Origin: Paracoccus zhejiangensis
Lineage (GTDB): Bacteria > Pseudomonadota > Alphaproteobacteria > Rhodobacterales > Rhodobacteraceae
DNA length: 64,000 bases
Reading direction: 5' to 3'
Assembly: GCF_002847445.1 (NCBI RefSeq)
Contig: NZ_CP025430.1
Coordinates: forward strand, 2,914,001 to 2,978,000
The first letter of the stretch is position 1. Each line of letters begins with the position of its first letter. The position numbers and the translations under genes were made by a program. Of the stretch, positions 41,955 through 50,695 are shown in pieces. The notes under the pieces were generated by a model. That model searched no databases. It worked only from the letters and a program-made list of their open reading frames with translations, and was not told where the DNA came from.

Positions 41955-43682
41955 TCAGTCCTGCCCGGTGGCCGCGCGGTAACCTTCAAGAACCAGCGCC
42001 AGATGCCGCCGACGTCCCGCAGGATCGGCCAGCGCCGCGCAGACCCGGTGCGCAGCGGCGACCATGCGGGCGCAGGCGCGCGGGTTCTCGCGCGCCCAGT
42101 CCAGCTTGTCGGCCAGATCGCCGGCGCCGTAGTCCAGCGGAATGTAATGCTCCCACGGACGGATCACCCCGGAATGGTAAAGCTGCCAGCCATCCTCTTC
42201 CTTCAGCACCACTCCCCCCGCGTTCAGCGCGGGCAGGAATTCCTCGGCCAGCGGCGCGCCGCCGAGGCAGATGGTGAAGCGGTGGCTGTGCAATGCATCC
42301 CCCGCCGCGTCGGTAAAGATCAGCGACCCCAGCCCGGCCTTGCGCAGCGCCTGCGCCGCGCGCGCCTCGGGGATAAGTCGCACATCGACATCCCCCGACC
42401 CCTGCCAGCGCCGCACGAAGGCGATGCGGCTGTTTTCCTGCAGATCGGCCAGCGCCGCCTGATGGCGCGGACTGCCCTCCTCGCTTCTCAGGATCAGGTC
42501 AACGGCGCGGTGGGCCGGGCGCATCAGCCCCGGACCGTTCGCACCAGGCGCATAGCCCGATAGTCCGCCCTGCCAGATCGCCCGGTCAAGCCGCTGGTCC
42601 AGCTGCGTCACCGCATTGGGGTCCGGGCCAAGGAAGGCGTTGTTCCCCAGCCGGTGAAAGCGTGGCATCGGCCAGAGAAACACATTCGCCGCCCCTTCGC
42701 GCCGGCTGGGGGTGAGGACCGGGCCGCCGCTGGCGGTGCGGGGCGAGGTGCCGATCAGGCAGTCATCGCGCATGTCGAGGTGATAGACCCCTCGATCCAC
42801 CAGTTCCGCGATGTCATTCGCCGCCGCCGCGATCAGCAGATGGCCGGGTTGCAGCGGGTCGGCGAGGTAGCGCCCCGTCTCCATGCGCCGGATCGGCAGC
42901 AGATCGCCGGCCGCATTGCGCAGCTCGCCAAGGGCGGCGTCAAAGCGGGTGATGCCGGGCAGATCGCGCGGTCCGGTTTCGATCCGGGCGGGGACGGCAA
43001 AGCGGGCCAGCGAGGTGGCCATGCGCTCGCGCGCCTCTTCGTCGATCCCCGAACCCGGCTGCCGCGCGGCCAGCATGGCCGTGACCTCGGCGGCATAGGC
43101 CTTGCGGCTTTCCACCCGGCCCACGCCGGGCAGGTCGGGAATCTTTGGCAGGTCGAACCAGCGCGACAGCGCGCGGCGGTAATCCTCGGGTTCGGCGGCG
43201 TCGATGTCGATCTCGATGAATTCGGGCCGGTCCCCGAAATGGGCGCGACAGGCGGCCAGATGCGCGTCCCAGTCCGCCCGCCACAGATCGCCCAGATCCG
43301 CCAGTGCGACCCCCCGGTTCATCGCATGGGCGCGGGCATAGCTGCCGCCCTGATGGCGATAGCGGCTGGCGATCCAGTCCTCGACCCGCCGGGTGTTCAA
43401 CAGGAAGACCGCGCCCGGAAAGCAGCGGTCAAGATAGGCGAAATCGCGGAACGCCTCGATCACCGGAGCGTGGACGAAGCGCACCGATTCCATGTCGGTG
43501 AAGGCAACCGTGTCGGCCCATCGCCGCAGCGGCGCGCGCCCGGTCAGTTTCGAATAGGCGATATCCTCGGCCAGCGCGCCCTTTTCCCAATGGCGGACCG
43601 GGATGCCGTTCAAGCGGAACAACCGCTCGATGAAGGTGGTGCCGCATTTGTTGAAGCCGATCTGGAAGAATTTTCGGGTCAA
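41955..43682 (-). CDS. Sulfotransferase-GT90 (CAP10-like) fusion
   Basis: 575 residues from the TTG at 43682, chosen because homologous sulfotransferases begin just before FFQIGFNKCGTTFIERLF; an ATG at 43793 would add an unlikely 37 residues and run into the gcv leader. The N-terminal domain has that PAPS-binding 5' loop (residues 4-21), then FTDMESVRFVHAP and the 3'-phosphate-binding region VFLLNTRRVEDWIASR. The C-terminal part (about 280-575) resembles GT90/CAP10: SHRFTICLGG, GGVVLKEEDGWQLYHSGVIR and PWEHYIPLDYGAGDLADKLD. It would add a sugar and a sulfate to a surface glycan. It is divergent from the glycine operon. Confidence 0.72.
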   Translation of the reverse strand: MTRKFFQIGFNKCGTTFIERLFRLNGIPVRHWEKGALAEDIAYSKLTGRAPLRRWADTVAFTDMESVRFVHAPVIEAFRDFAYLDRCFPGAVFLLNTRRVEDWIASRYRHQGGSYARAHAMNRGVALADLGDLWRADWDAHLAACRAHFGDRPEFIEIDIDAAEPEDYRRALSRWFDLPKIPDLPGVGRVESRKAYAAEVTAMLAARQPGSGIDEEARERMATSLARFAVPARIETGPRDLPGITRFDAALGELRNAAGDLLPIRRMETGRYLADPLQPGHLLIAAAANDIAELVDRGVYHLDMRDDCLIGTSPRTASGGPVLTPSRREGAANVFLWPMPRFHRLGNNAFLGPDPNAVTQLDQRLDRAIWQGGLSGYAPGANGPGLMRPAHRAVDLILRSEEGSPRHQAALADLQENSRIAFVRRWQGSGDVDVRLIPEARAAQALRKAGLGSLIFTDAAGDALHSHRFTICLGGAPLAEEFLPALNAGGVVLKEEDGWQLYHSGVIRPWEHYIPLDYGAGDLADKLDWARENPRACARMVAAAHRVCAALADPAGRRRHLALVLEGYRAATGQD

Positions 43683-43837
43683 GCCGGCCTCGTCGCGTTG
43701 CCGCCTATGTCGCGCGGCGGGGTGGCAGCTGTCAATCTTCCGGGGTTTCGGCAAGGTGGTCAAAAGCGTCGCATCCCGTGCCGTCTGCGACAAAGGTCTT
43801 GCCTTGCGGCAAGGCAGCGGCTACCTCTCAGCAGCAG

Positions 43838-44004
43838 GAACTCGGGAGAATCCGGCCTCGTGCCGGTGCCGAAGGAGCAGCCGCCCCGGCGAACTCTCAG
43901 GCAAAAGGACCGTCTTCCTGACTGAACTCTGGAGAGTGGCCGCAAGGCCCGCCGAAGGGATAACGATCTCAGGCGCCTGCATCGCGGGCAAGGACAGAGG
44001 GGGC
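43838..44004 (+). promoter_or_regulatory. Tandem glycine riboswitch
   Basis: Two successive glycine aptamers. The first has CTCGGGAGA, the conserved GCCGAAGGAGCA and CTCTCAGGCAAAAGGACCG (about 43838-43912). The second has CTCTGGAGAG, GCCCGCCGAAGGGATAACGA and CTCAGGC..GGACAGAGGGG (about 43922-44003). This is the classic tandem, cooperative glycine sensor. It lies 66 bases upstream of gcvT and would switch the operon on when glycine is high. Confidence 0.95.
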
Positions 44005-44069
44005 ATCTAGGGCTGGCAGCGTGCCGGTTGACAGATGCCGGACCACCGGCGCCATGTAAGGGAGGGCCG

Positions 44070-45194
44070 ATGGCCGAGGAACTGAATCGAACCGGTCTTT
44101 ATGACCTGCATGTCGCCGAAGGTGCCAAGATGGTGCCCTTTGCCGGTTGGGAAATGCCCGTGCAATTCCCGACCGGGGTGCTGACCGAGCATCTGCATAC
44201 GCGCGCCCATGCCGGCCTCTTCGACGTGTCGCATATGGGCCAGGTGAAGATCCTGCCGAAGGATGGCGATCTGGCCTCTGCGGCGCTGGCGCTGGAAACG
44301 TTGATCCCGGCCGATGTGCTGGGCCTACCCGAGGGGCGGCAGCGTTACGGCCTCTTCACCAACGCGGAAGGCGGTATCCTGGATGACCTGATGTTCGCCA
44401 ATCGCGGCGATCACTATATTCTGGTGGTGAACGCCGCCCGCGCCGATCACGACATTCCGCATCTGCAGACGCTGGCGGGCGTCGAGGTGCAGCCGATCAC
44501 CGATCGCGGCCTCATCGCCCTGCAGGGACCGAAGGCGGTCGAGGTGCTGGAACGGCAATTGCCCGGCGTCTCGGCCATGGCCTTCATGGACGTGGCGAGT
44601 TTCGACTGGCAGGGGGCCGAGCTCTGGGTCTCGCGTTCGGGCTATACCGGTGAGGACGGGTTCGAGATCTCGATCCCCGAGGCCAGCCTGACCGCTTTCG
44701 TCGAGACGCTGATGGATTATCCCGAAGTGCTGCCCATCGGCCTTGCCGCCCGCGACAGCCTGCGGCTCGAGGCCGGGATGCCGCTTTACGGCCATGACCT
44801 GACCGAAGAGACGACGCCGGTCGAGGCCGGGCTGGCCTGGTCCATCGGCAAGGCCCGCCGTTCGGGCGGTGCGCGCGCCGGCGGCTTTCCGGGCGCGGAC
44901 AAGGTGCTGGGCCAGGTGCAGGACGGCGCGGCCAGCCGCCGCGTGGGCTTGACGCCCGAAGGCCGGGCGCCGATCCGCGAGGGCGTGACCATCTTCGACG
45001 CCGAGATCGGTGGCGTCGAGATCGGCGAGGTCTGCTCGGGCGGCTTCGGCCCCTCGGTCGGCGGTCCGGTCGCCATGGCCTACCTGCCTGCCGCGCTCTC
45101 CACTGGCAGCCTTGTCTGGGCCGAGGTCCGGGGCAAGCGGATGCCGGTGCGCGTGACCGCCCTGCCCTTCATCACTCCTTCCTACAAACGCTGA
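44070..45194 (+). CDS. gcvT: Aminomethyltransferase (glycine cleavage T protein)
   Basis: 374 residues from the ATG at 44070, preceded by AAGGGAGGG. It transfers the methylene group of the H-protein-bound aminomethyl to tetrahydrofolate, releasing ammonia. Family segments are [27 protein letters not shown] with the conserved aspartate, [13 protein letters not shown] and [19 protein letters not shown] (about residue 230). Under glycine riboswitch control and first gene of gcvT-H-P. Confidence 0.96.
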   Translation: MAEELNRTGLYDLHVAEGAKMVPFAGWEMPVQFPTGVLTEHLHTRAHAGLFDVSHMGQVKILPKDGDLASAALALETLIPADVLGLPEGRQRYGLFTNAEGGILDDLMFANRGDHYILVVNAARADHDIPHLQTLAGVEVQPITDRGLIALQGPKAVEVLERQLPGVSAMAFMDVASFDWQGAELWVSRSGYTGEDGFEISIPEASLTAFVETLMDYPEVLPIGLAARDSLRLEAGMPLYGHDLTEETTPVEAGLAWSIGKARRSGGARAGGFPGADKVLGQVQDGAASRRVGLTPEGRAPIREGVTIFDAEIGGVEIGEVCSGGFGPSVGGPVAMAYLPAALSTGSLVWAEVRGKRMPVRVTALPFITPSYKR

Positions 45195-45205
45195 GGACGC
45201 TTCCC

Positions 45206-45565
45206 ATGCTGAAATTTACCGAAGACCACGAATGGCTGCGCGCCGAGGGCGGCGAGATCGTCGTGGGCATCACCGCCCATGCCAGCGAGCAACTGGGCGA
45301 CGTGGTGTTCATCGAACTGCCCGAGGAAGGCCGCGAGGTGGCGGCGGGCGAAGAGGTCGTGGTGATCGAATCGGTCAAGGCCGCCTCGGACATCACCGCC
45401 CCGGTCGCGGGCAAGATCACCGCCGTGAACAGCGCCCTTGCCGACGCGCCAGGCGATGTGAACGGCGATCCGATGGGCGCCTGGTTCTTCAAGATCGCGC
45501 CGACGGATGCCGGCGCCATGGACGGGTTCATGGACGAAGCCGCCTACCAGGCGCTGATCGGCTGA
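45206..45565 (+). CDS. gcvH: Glycine cleavage H protein
   Basis: 119 residues, full length. The lipoyl carrier that shuttles the aminomethyl group between P, T and L proteins. The lipoylated lysine is in VVVIESVKAASDITAPV (about residue 59). The start of the protein, LKFTEDHEWLRAEGGEIVVG, is typical. It follows gcvT by 11 bases. Confidence 0.97.
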   Translation: MLKFTEDHEWLRAEGGEIVVGITAHASEQLGDVVFIELPEEGREVAAGEEVVVIESVKAASDITAPVAGKITAVNSALADAPGDVNGDPMGAWFFKIAPTDAGAMDGFMDEAAYQALIG

Positions 45566-45583
45566 TCGGCTTAGCCAAAGGCC

Positions 45584-45604
45584 CCGGGGGCTGTCTGCCC
45601 CCGG
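45584..45604. other. C-rich hairpin in gcvH-gcvP gap
   Basis: CCGGGGGC / GCCCCCGG stem with TGTCT loop, followed by ACCACCACGGATAATTTTT. From memory, near-identical CCCCGGGGGC..GCCCCCGGACC..GGATA elements recur between genes in many Rhodobacterales genomes. It may act as a weak terminator or an mRNA-stability element inside the operon, or be a genomic repeat. Confidence 0.55.
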
Positions 45605-45676
45605 ACCACCACGGATAATTTTTGCACGGATGATGGGGCCCGTTTCGCGGCCTTGCTGATGGATTGGATGCTGCCG

Positions 45677-48517
45677 ATGACCCGCTGGAATCCCACCGAC
45701 TACAACCCCGATGATTTCGCCAACCGCCGCCATATCGGCCCCTCGCCCGCCGAGATGGCCGAGATGCTGAAGGCCGTCGGCGCCGACAGTCTGAACGCGC
45801 TGATCGACCAGACTGTGCCACAGGCGATCCGGCAGGCCACGCCGCTGACCTGGCCGGCGCTCTCTGAAGCTGCGCTGCTGGCGCGGATGGAAGAGGTCGC
45901 CAAGAAGAACAAGGTGATGAACAGCCTGATCGGTCAGGGCTATTACGGCACCGTCACGCCGCCCGCGATCCAGCGCAACATCTTCGAGAACCCGGCCTGG
46001 TACACGGCCTACACGCCCTATCAGCCCGAGATCGCGCAGGGCCGGCTCGAGGCGCTGCTGAACTACCAGACCATGGTCGCCGACCTGACCGGGCTGCCGG
46101 TGGCGAATGCCAGCCTTCTGGACGAAGCGACGGCGGCGGCGGAGGCTATGGCCATGGCGCAGCGCCAGTCCAAGGCGAAAACCGATGCCTTCTTCGTCGC
46201 CCATGACCTGCATCCGCAGACCATCTCGGTGATCGAGACCCGCGCCGCGCCCCTGGGCATCCGCATCGTCAAGGGCTCGATCGACGATCTGAAGCCCGCC
46301 GAGGTCTTCGGCGCGATCTTCCAGTATCCCGGCACCTACGGCCATGTCCGCGACGTGACCCCCGAGATCGAGGCGCTGCATGCCGCAGGCGCGCTGGCGA
46401 TCCTCGCCACCGACCTCCTGGCGCTGTGCCTGCTGAAATCGCCGGGCGAGATGGGGGCGGATATCGCCGTCGGCTCGGCGCAGCGGTTCGGCGTGCCGAT
46501 GGGCTATGGCGGCCCGCATGCCGCCTTCATGTCCTGCCGCGACGCGCTGAAGCGTACCATGCCGGGCCGGATCGTGGGCGTCAGCATCGACGCCTCGGGC
46601 AACAAGGCCTATCGCCTGTCTCTGCAGACCCGCGAACAGCATATCCGCCGCGAGAAGGCGACCAGCAATGTCTGCACCGCGCAGGCGCTGCTGGCGGTCA
46701 TGGCCAGCTTCTATGCCGTCTTCCACGGCCCGGTGGGCCTGCGCGCCATTGCGCAGCGGGTGCACCTGACCGCCGTGACCATCGCCAATGCGCTGCGCGC
46801 CGCCGGGGCCGATGTGGCGCCCGAGGTGTTTTTTGACACCATCACCGTCAAGGTCGGCGTCGGTCAGGCCGGCATCCTAGCCGCCGCCGAACAGCGCGGC
46901 ATCAACCTGCGCCAGGTCGGCCGCGACCGCGTTGGCATTTCGGTTGACGAGACCACCGATGCCGGCGTCATCGCGCGTCTGCTGGACGCCTTCGGCATCG
47001 ACGAGGCAGCCGAGCCGGCCACAACCCCGATCCTGCCCGATGCGCTCTTGCGCGAGACCGATTACCTGACCCACCCGGTCTTCCACATGAACCGGGCCGA
47101 ATCCGAGATGATGCGCTATATGCGCCGGCTCTCGGACCGCGATCTGGCGCTGGACCGGGCGATGATCCCGCTTGGCTCCTGCACCATGAAGCTGAACGCA
47201 GCCGCCGAGATGATGCCGATCACCTGGCCCGAATTTGGCGCGCTGCACCCCTTTGCGCCGCGCCATCAGACGCTTGGCTATGTCGAGGCGATCGCCGACC
47301 TCGAGGAAAAGCTCTGCGAGATCACCGGCTATGACGCCTTCTCGATGCAGCCGAACAGCGGCGCGCAGGGCGAATATGCCGGCCTTCTGACCATTCAGGC
47401 CTTCCACCGCGCCAACGGCGATGACCAGCGCGATATCTGCCTGATCCCGGTTTCGGCCCATGGCACCAACCCGGCCTCGGCGCAGATGTGCGGGATGAAG
47501 GTCGTGGTGGTGAAATCCGCCCCCAATGGCGATATCGATCTGGAAGATTTCGCCGACAAGGCGAAACAGGCCGGCGACAAGCTGGCGGCGGTGATGATCA
47601 CCTATCCCAGCACCCATGGCGTCTTCGAGGATACCGTGCGGCAGGTCTGCGAGATCACCCATGATCATGGCGGGCAGGTCTATATCGACGGCGCCAACAT
47701 GAACGCGCTGGTCGGGCTGGTGAAGCCGGGCGAGATCGGCGGCGATGTCAGCCACCTGAACCTGCACAAGACCTTTGCCATCCCCCATGGCGGCGGCGGC
47801 CCGGGCATGGGCCCCATCGGGGTCAAGGGCCATCTGGCCCCCTACCTGCCCGGCGACCCGCGCAAGGAAGAGTCCGGCGCGGTCTCGGCCGCCCCCTATG
47901 GCTCGGCCTCGATCCTGCTCATTTCCTGGGCGTATATCCTGATGATGGGCGGCGAGGGGCTGACGCAGGCGACGCGGGTGGCGATCCTGAACGCCAATTA
48001 CATCGCCAGCCGGCTGGCCGGGGCCTATCCGATCCTGTTCATGGGCAATCGCGGACGGGTGGCGCATGAATGCATCCTCGACACCCGCCCCTTTGCCGAG
48101 CATGGGGTGACCGTGGATGACATAGCCAAGCGGCTGATCGATAACGGCTTCCACGCGCCCACGATGAGTTGGCCGGTCGCCGGCACGCTGATGGTGGAAC
48201 CGACCGAGTCCGAGACCAAGGCCGAGATCGACCGCTTCATCACCGCGCTGATGGCGATCCGGGACGAGATCACCGAGGTCGCCGAGGGCCGGATGAAGGC
48301 GGAAGACAGCCCGCTGCGCCACGCCCCGCACACGGTCGAGGATCTGGTCGCCGACTGGGACCGCGCCTATAGCCGCGAGCAGGGCTGCTTCCCCGCAGGC
48401 GCCTTCCGCGTCGACAAATACTGGCCGCCGGTCGGCCGCGTCGACAATGCCTATGGCGACCGGAACCTGATCTGCACCTGCCCGCCGCTGGAGAGCTATG
48501 CCGAGGCGGCGGAGTAG
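45677..48517 (+). CDS. gcvP: Glycine dehydrogenase (decarboxylating), P protein
   Basis: 946 residues from the ATG at 45677; in-frame ATGs at 45668, 45659 and 45653 are alternatives. It decarboxylates glycine with pyridoxal phosphate and loads the aminomethyl group on H protein. The fused alpha-beta form is complete: [14 protein letters not shown] at the start, [20 protein letters not shown] with the conserved tyrosines, MNSC-like [17 protein letters not shown], and the PLP lysine in [20 protein letters not shown] (about residue 700). Confidence 0.96.
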   Translation: MTRWNPTDYNPDDFANRRHIGPSPAEMAEMLKAVGADSLNALIDQTVPQAIRQATPLTWPALSEAALLARMEEVAKKNKVMNSLIGQGYYGTVTPPAIQRNIFENPAWYTAYTPYQPEIAQGRLEALLNYQTMVADLTGLPVANASLLDEATAAAEAMAMAQRQSKAKTDAFFVAHDLHPQTISVIETRAAPLGIRIVKGSIDDLKPAEVFGAIFQYPGTYGHVRDVTPEIEALHAAGALAILATDLLALCLLKSPGEMGADIAVGSAQRFGVPMGYGGPHAAFMSCRDALKRTMPGRIVGVSIDASGNKAYRLSLQTREQHIRREKATSNVCTAQALLAVMASFYAVFHGPVGLRAIAQRVHLTAVTIANALRAAGADVAPEVFFDTITVKVGVGQAGILAAAEQRGINLRQVGRDRVGISVDETTDAGVIARLLDAFGIDEAAEPATTPILPDALLRETDYLTHPVFHMNRAESEMMRYMRRLSDRDLALDRAMIPLGSCTMKLNAAAEMMPITWPEFGALHPFAPRHQTLGYVEAIADLEEKLCEITGYDAFSMQPNSGAQGEYAGLLTIQAFHRANGDDQRDICLIPVSAHGTNPASAQMCGMKVVVVKSAPNGDIDLEDFADKAKQAGDKLAAVMITYPSTHGVFEDTVRQVCEITHDHGGQVYIDGANMNALVGLVKPGEIGGDVSHLNLHKTFAIPHGGGGPGMGPIGVKGHLAPYLPGDPRKEESGAVSAAPYGSASILLISWAYILMMGGEGLTQATRVAILNANYIASRLAGAYPILFMGNRGRVAHECILDTRPFAEHGVTVDDIAKRLIDNGFHAPTMSWPVAGTLMVEPTESETKAEIDRFITALMAIRDEITEVAEGRMKAEDSPLRHAPHTVEDLVADWDRAYSREQGCFPAGAFRVDKYWPPVGRVDNAYGDRNLICTCPPLESYAEAAE

Positions 48518-48544
48518 TCAGCCGCGACAATCGCCGAAATCATT

Positions 48545-48568
48545 TGCCCGGCTGGCAACGGCCGGGCA
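48545..48568 (+). terminator. Candidate terminator after gcvP
   Basis: Stem TGCCCGGC / GCCGGGCA with an eight-base loop, 27 bases past the gcvP stop. The tail after the stem (TATTC) is only weakly T-rich. Confidence 0.5.
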
Positions 48569-48580
48569 TATTCGCATGCG

Positions 48581-48964
48581 ATGGCATACAATATTAGTTT
48601 CATCCGCGACCTGCACCACGTCCAGCTGGCAATGCCCGCAGGTGGCGAGGATCTGGCACGCGGTTTCTATGGCGGCGTGCTGGGCCTGACCGAGGTTCCA
48701 AAGCCCGAGGCCCTGCAGGGACGCGGTGGGGTCTGGTTCGAGACCGGAGCCGTGCGCCTGCATCTTGGCGTGGAACACCCCTTTGCCCCGGCCCGGAAGG
48801 CGCATCCGGCCTTGCGGGTTAGCTCGCTGGAAGAGGCAAAAACTGCCTTGCGGGCGCAGGGGCTGGAGTTTCGCAGCGAAATCGACCTTCCGGGCATCAG
48901 CCGGATCTATGTCGATGATCCCTTTGGCAACCGGATCGAGCTTCTGGAACTGCTGGAGGGGTAA
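48581..48964 (+). CDS. VOC (glyoxalase/bleomycin-resistance) family protein
   Basis: 127 residues forming one VOC domain of two beta-alpha-beta-beta-beta units. LHHVQLAMPAGGEDLARGFY near the N-terminus carries the first metal-binding histidine, AVRLHLGVEHPF the central one, and ISRIYVDDPFGNRIELLEL the glutamate near the C-terminus. These proteins are metal-dependent lyases, dioxygenases or binding proteins; the substrate here is unknown. It has its own gap after gcvP and is followed by a strong terminator. Confidence 0.85.
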   Translation: MAYNISFIRDLHHVQLAMPAGGEDLARGFYGGVLGLTEVPKPEALQGRGGVWFETGAVRLHLGVEHPFAPARKAHPALRVSSLEEAKTALRAQGLEFRSEIDLPGISRIYVDDPFGNRIELLELLEG

Positions 48965-48997
48965 CGCTCCGGCCGCAGGTCGAGTGCGGCCGGAGCG
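48965..48997. terminator. Strong convergent-gene hairpin terminator
   Basis: Perfect 13-base stem CGCTCCGGCCGCA / TGCGGCCGGAGCG beginning directly after the VOC stop and ending 17 bases before the FAH gene's stop. It can serve both converging transcripts. Confidence 0.75.
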
Positions 48998-49014
48998 CAG
49001 CATGTCGCGCCGGC

Positions 49015-49869
49015 TCAGCCGCCGGTGGTGCGCTGGGTCTGTTCGCCCAGACCATCAATCCCAAGACGGATGGTTTGGCCGGGACGCAGGTAGACCGGCG
49101 GTTTCTGCCCCAGCCCGACGCCCGGCGGGGTGCCGGTGGTGATGACATCGCCCGGCATCAGCCGCATGAAGCGCGAGCAATAGGCGACCAGCGCGGCCAC
49201 GCCGAACACCATCGTCGCGGTATTGCCGTTCTGATAGCGGTGTCCATCGACCTCGAGCCAGAGGCCCAGTTTCTGCGGATCGGCGATCTCGTCGCGGGTG
49301 ACGAGCCAGGGGCCGATCGGGCCGAAGGTGTCGAAGCCCTTACCCTTGTCCCAGGTGGCGCCGCGCTCGATCTGCCATTCGCGCTCGCTCACGTCGTTGA
49401 TGACGCAATAGCCGGCGACATGGTTCAGCGCATCGGCCTCGGCAATATCGGTGCCGCCCTGACCGATGACCACGCCCAGCTCGACCTCCCAGTCGGTCTT
49501 GGTCGAGCCTTTGGGGATGACGACATCATCATCCGGGCCGCAGATGCAGGTGATCCACTTGTTGAAGACCACCGGCTCGTCAGGCACGGCGAGGCCGCTT
49601 TCGGCGGCATGGTCGGCATAGTTCAGCCCGATGGCGATGAATTTCCCCACCCCGCCGACGCAGGCACCAAGGCGCAGGTCCTGTTGCGGCTTGCCCGGCA
49701 CCACCGGCAGCGAGGCCGGATCGATGGCGGCCAGTTTCGCCAGCCCGGCGGGGGTCAGCACCTCGCTCGCCAGATCAGCCACATGGCCCGACAGGTCGCG
49801 CACCTGTCCCTGATCGTCCAGCAGTCCCGGCTTTTCCGCCCCGGCGGGGCCATAGCGCAGCAGTTTCAT
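49015..49869 (-). CDS. Fumarylacetoacetate hydrolase family protein
   Basis: 284 residues. The catalytic domain has GKFIAIGLNYADHAAESGL, TDWEVELGVVIGQGGTDI with the metal-binding acidic residues, NDVSEREWQIERGATWDKGK, and GDVITTGTPPGVGLG near the C-terminus. The strong match of this layout to hydrolases that cleave 2,4-diketo-3-deoxy sugar acids, and the SDR gene beside it, suggest a terminal step giving pyruvate and lactate from L-fuconate- or L-rhamnonate-derived acids. It lies 21 bases after the SDR gene. Confidence 0.83.
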   Translation of the reverse strand: MKLLRYGPAGAEKPGLLDDQGQVRDLSGHVADLASEVLTPAGLAKLAAIDPASLPVVPGKPQQDLRLGACVGGVGKFIAIGLNYADHAAESGLAVPDEPVVFNKWITCICGPDDDVVIPKGSTKTDWEVELGVVIGQGGTDIAEADALNHVAGYCVINDVSEREWQIERGATWDKGKGFDTFGPIGPWLVTRDEIADPQKLGLWLEVDGHRYQNGNTATMVFGVAALVAYCSRFMRLMPGDVITTGTPPGVGLGQKPPVYLRPGQTIRLGIDGLGEQTQRTTGG

Positions 49870-49890
49870 CGCTTCCTCCTCGAATCTCGC

Positions 49891-50637
49891 TCAGATCGTC
49901 ACGCCGCCATCGACCAGAATGGCCTGACCGGTCACGAACCGGCTTTCATCGGACAGCAGATAGACGACAATGGGCGTCATATCCTCGACCGTGGCAAGGC
50001 GCCCCATGGGCTGGCGGGCGATAAAGTCTTTCTCCGCCTGCACCGGGTCAGCCGCCGATGCGATGCGGCCGCGCAGGCTGGGCGTGTCGACCGTGCCGGG
50101 GCAGATCGCATTGGCGCGGACGCCTCGGGTGACGTAATCGGCGGCGATGGACTTGGTCAGCCCGATCACCGCCGCCTTCGAGGTGCCATAGGCGCAGCGG
50201 TTCACGAAGCCTTTGATCGAGGAACACATCGAGGCCATGTTCACGATCGACACGCTGCCGGTTTCCCCGGCGCGCTGCAGCATCCCCGGCAGCACGGCGC
50301 GCGTCAGGTGGAACATGCCGTCGACGTTCAGGATGAAGCTGAGATCCCAGTCCTCGACCGTGGTTGTCTCGATGGTGCCGTTCACCACGATGCCGGCGCA
50401 GTTGAAGATCCCGTCCAGCGGCGGCAGTTCCGCGGCCAGCGCGGCAATGGCGCTGCGGTCGGTCACGTCCAGAGCGGCGATGCGGATGCCGTGCTCCTCG
50501 AGCCCCTCAAGCAGCCCCGGATCGCGGTCGGTCGCCCAGACCGTCGCCCCCTCGGCCGCGCAGGCGATGGCCGAGGCGCGCCCCATGCCCTGCCCCGCCG
50601 CCGTGATCAGAATCGTCTTGCCCTGCAGCCGCATCAT
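49891..50637 (-). CDS. SDR dehydrogenase, 2-keto-3-deoxy-L-fuconate type
   Basis: 248 residues, classical SDR. TGxxxGxG-like region LITAAGQGMGRASAI, NCAGIV, catalytic serine in VNMASMCSSIKG, and YGTSKAAVIGLTKSIA with the YxxxK pair (about residue 150). CPGTVDTPSLRGRI and the end GQAILVDGGVTI fit the DHRS6/2-keto-3-deoxy-L-fuconate dehydrogenase group. Oxidation of the 4-hydroxyl would give the diketo acid cut by the adjacent hydrolase. The start has a good GGGAGGG site. It is preceded by a palindromic operator candidate. Confidence 0.8.
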   Translation of the reverse strand: MMRLQGKTILITAAGQGMGRASAIACAAEGATVWATDRDPGLLEGLEEHGIRIAALDVTDRSAIAALAAELPPLDGIFNCAGIVVNGTIETTTVEDWDLSFILNVDGMFHLTRAVLPGMLQRAGETGSVSIVNMASMCSSIKGFVNRCAYGTSKAAVIGLTKSIAADYVTRGVRANAICPGTVDTPSLRGRIASAADPVQAEKDFIARQPMGRLATVEDMTPIVVYLLSDESRFVTGQAILVDGGVTI

Positions 50638-50663
50638 CCGCCCTCCCAGCCAGTCTGCAATTC

Positions 50664-50673
50664 TGGTATACCA
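50664..50673. promoter_or_regulatory. TGGTATACCA palindrome, GntR-type operator candidate
   Basis: Perfect ten-base palindrome within TCTGGTATACCAAA, 27 bases upstream of the SDR start. FadR/VanR-type GntR regulators of sugar-acid genes often bind TGGTATACCA-like sites. It could also overlap the promoter of the SDR-FAH pair. No GntR gene is in the window. Confidence 0.5.
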
Positions 50674-50695
50674 AATTTACAGGTGAGGCCAGCGC

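Noticed and set aside
46877..48331. Long minus-strand frame inside gcvP
   Set aside because: Antisense shadow of a well-conserved gene; no recognisable motif.
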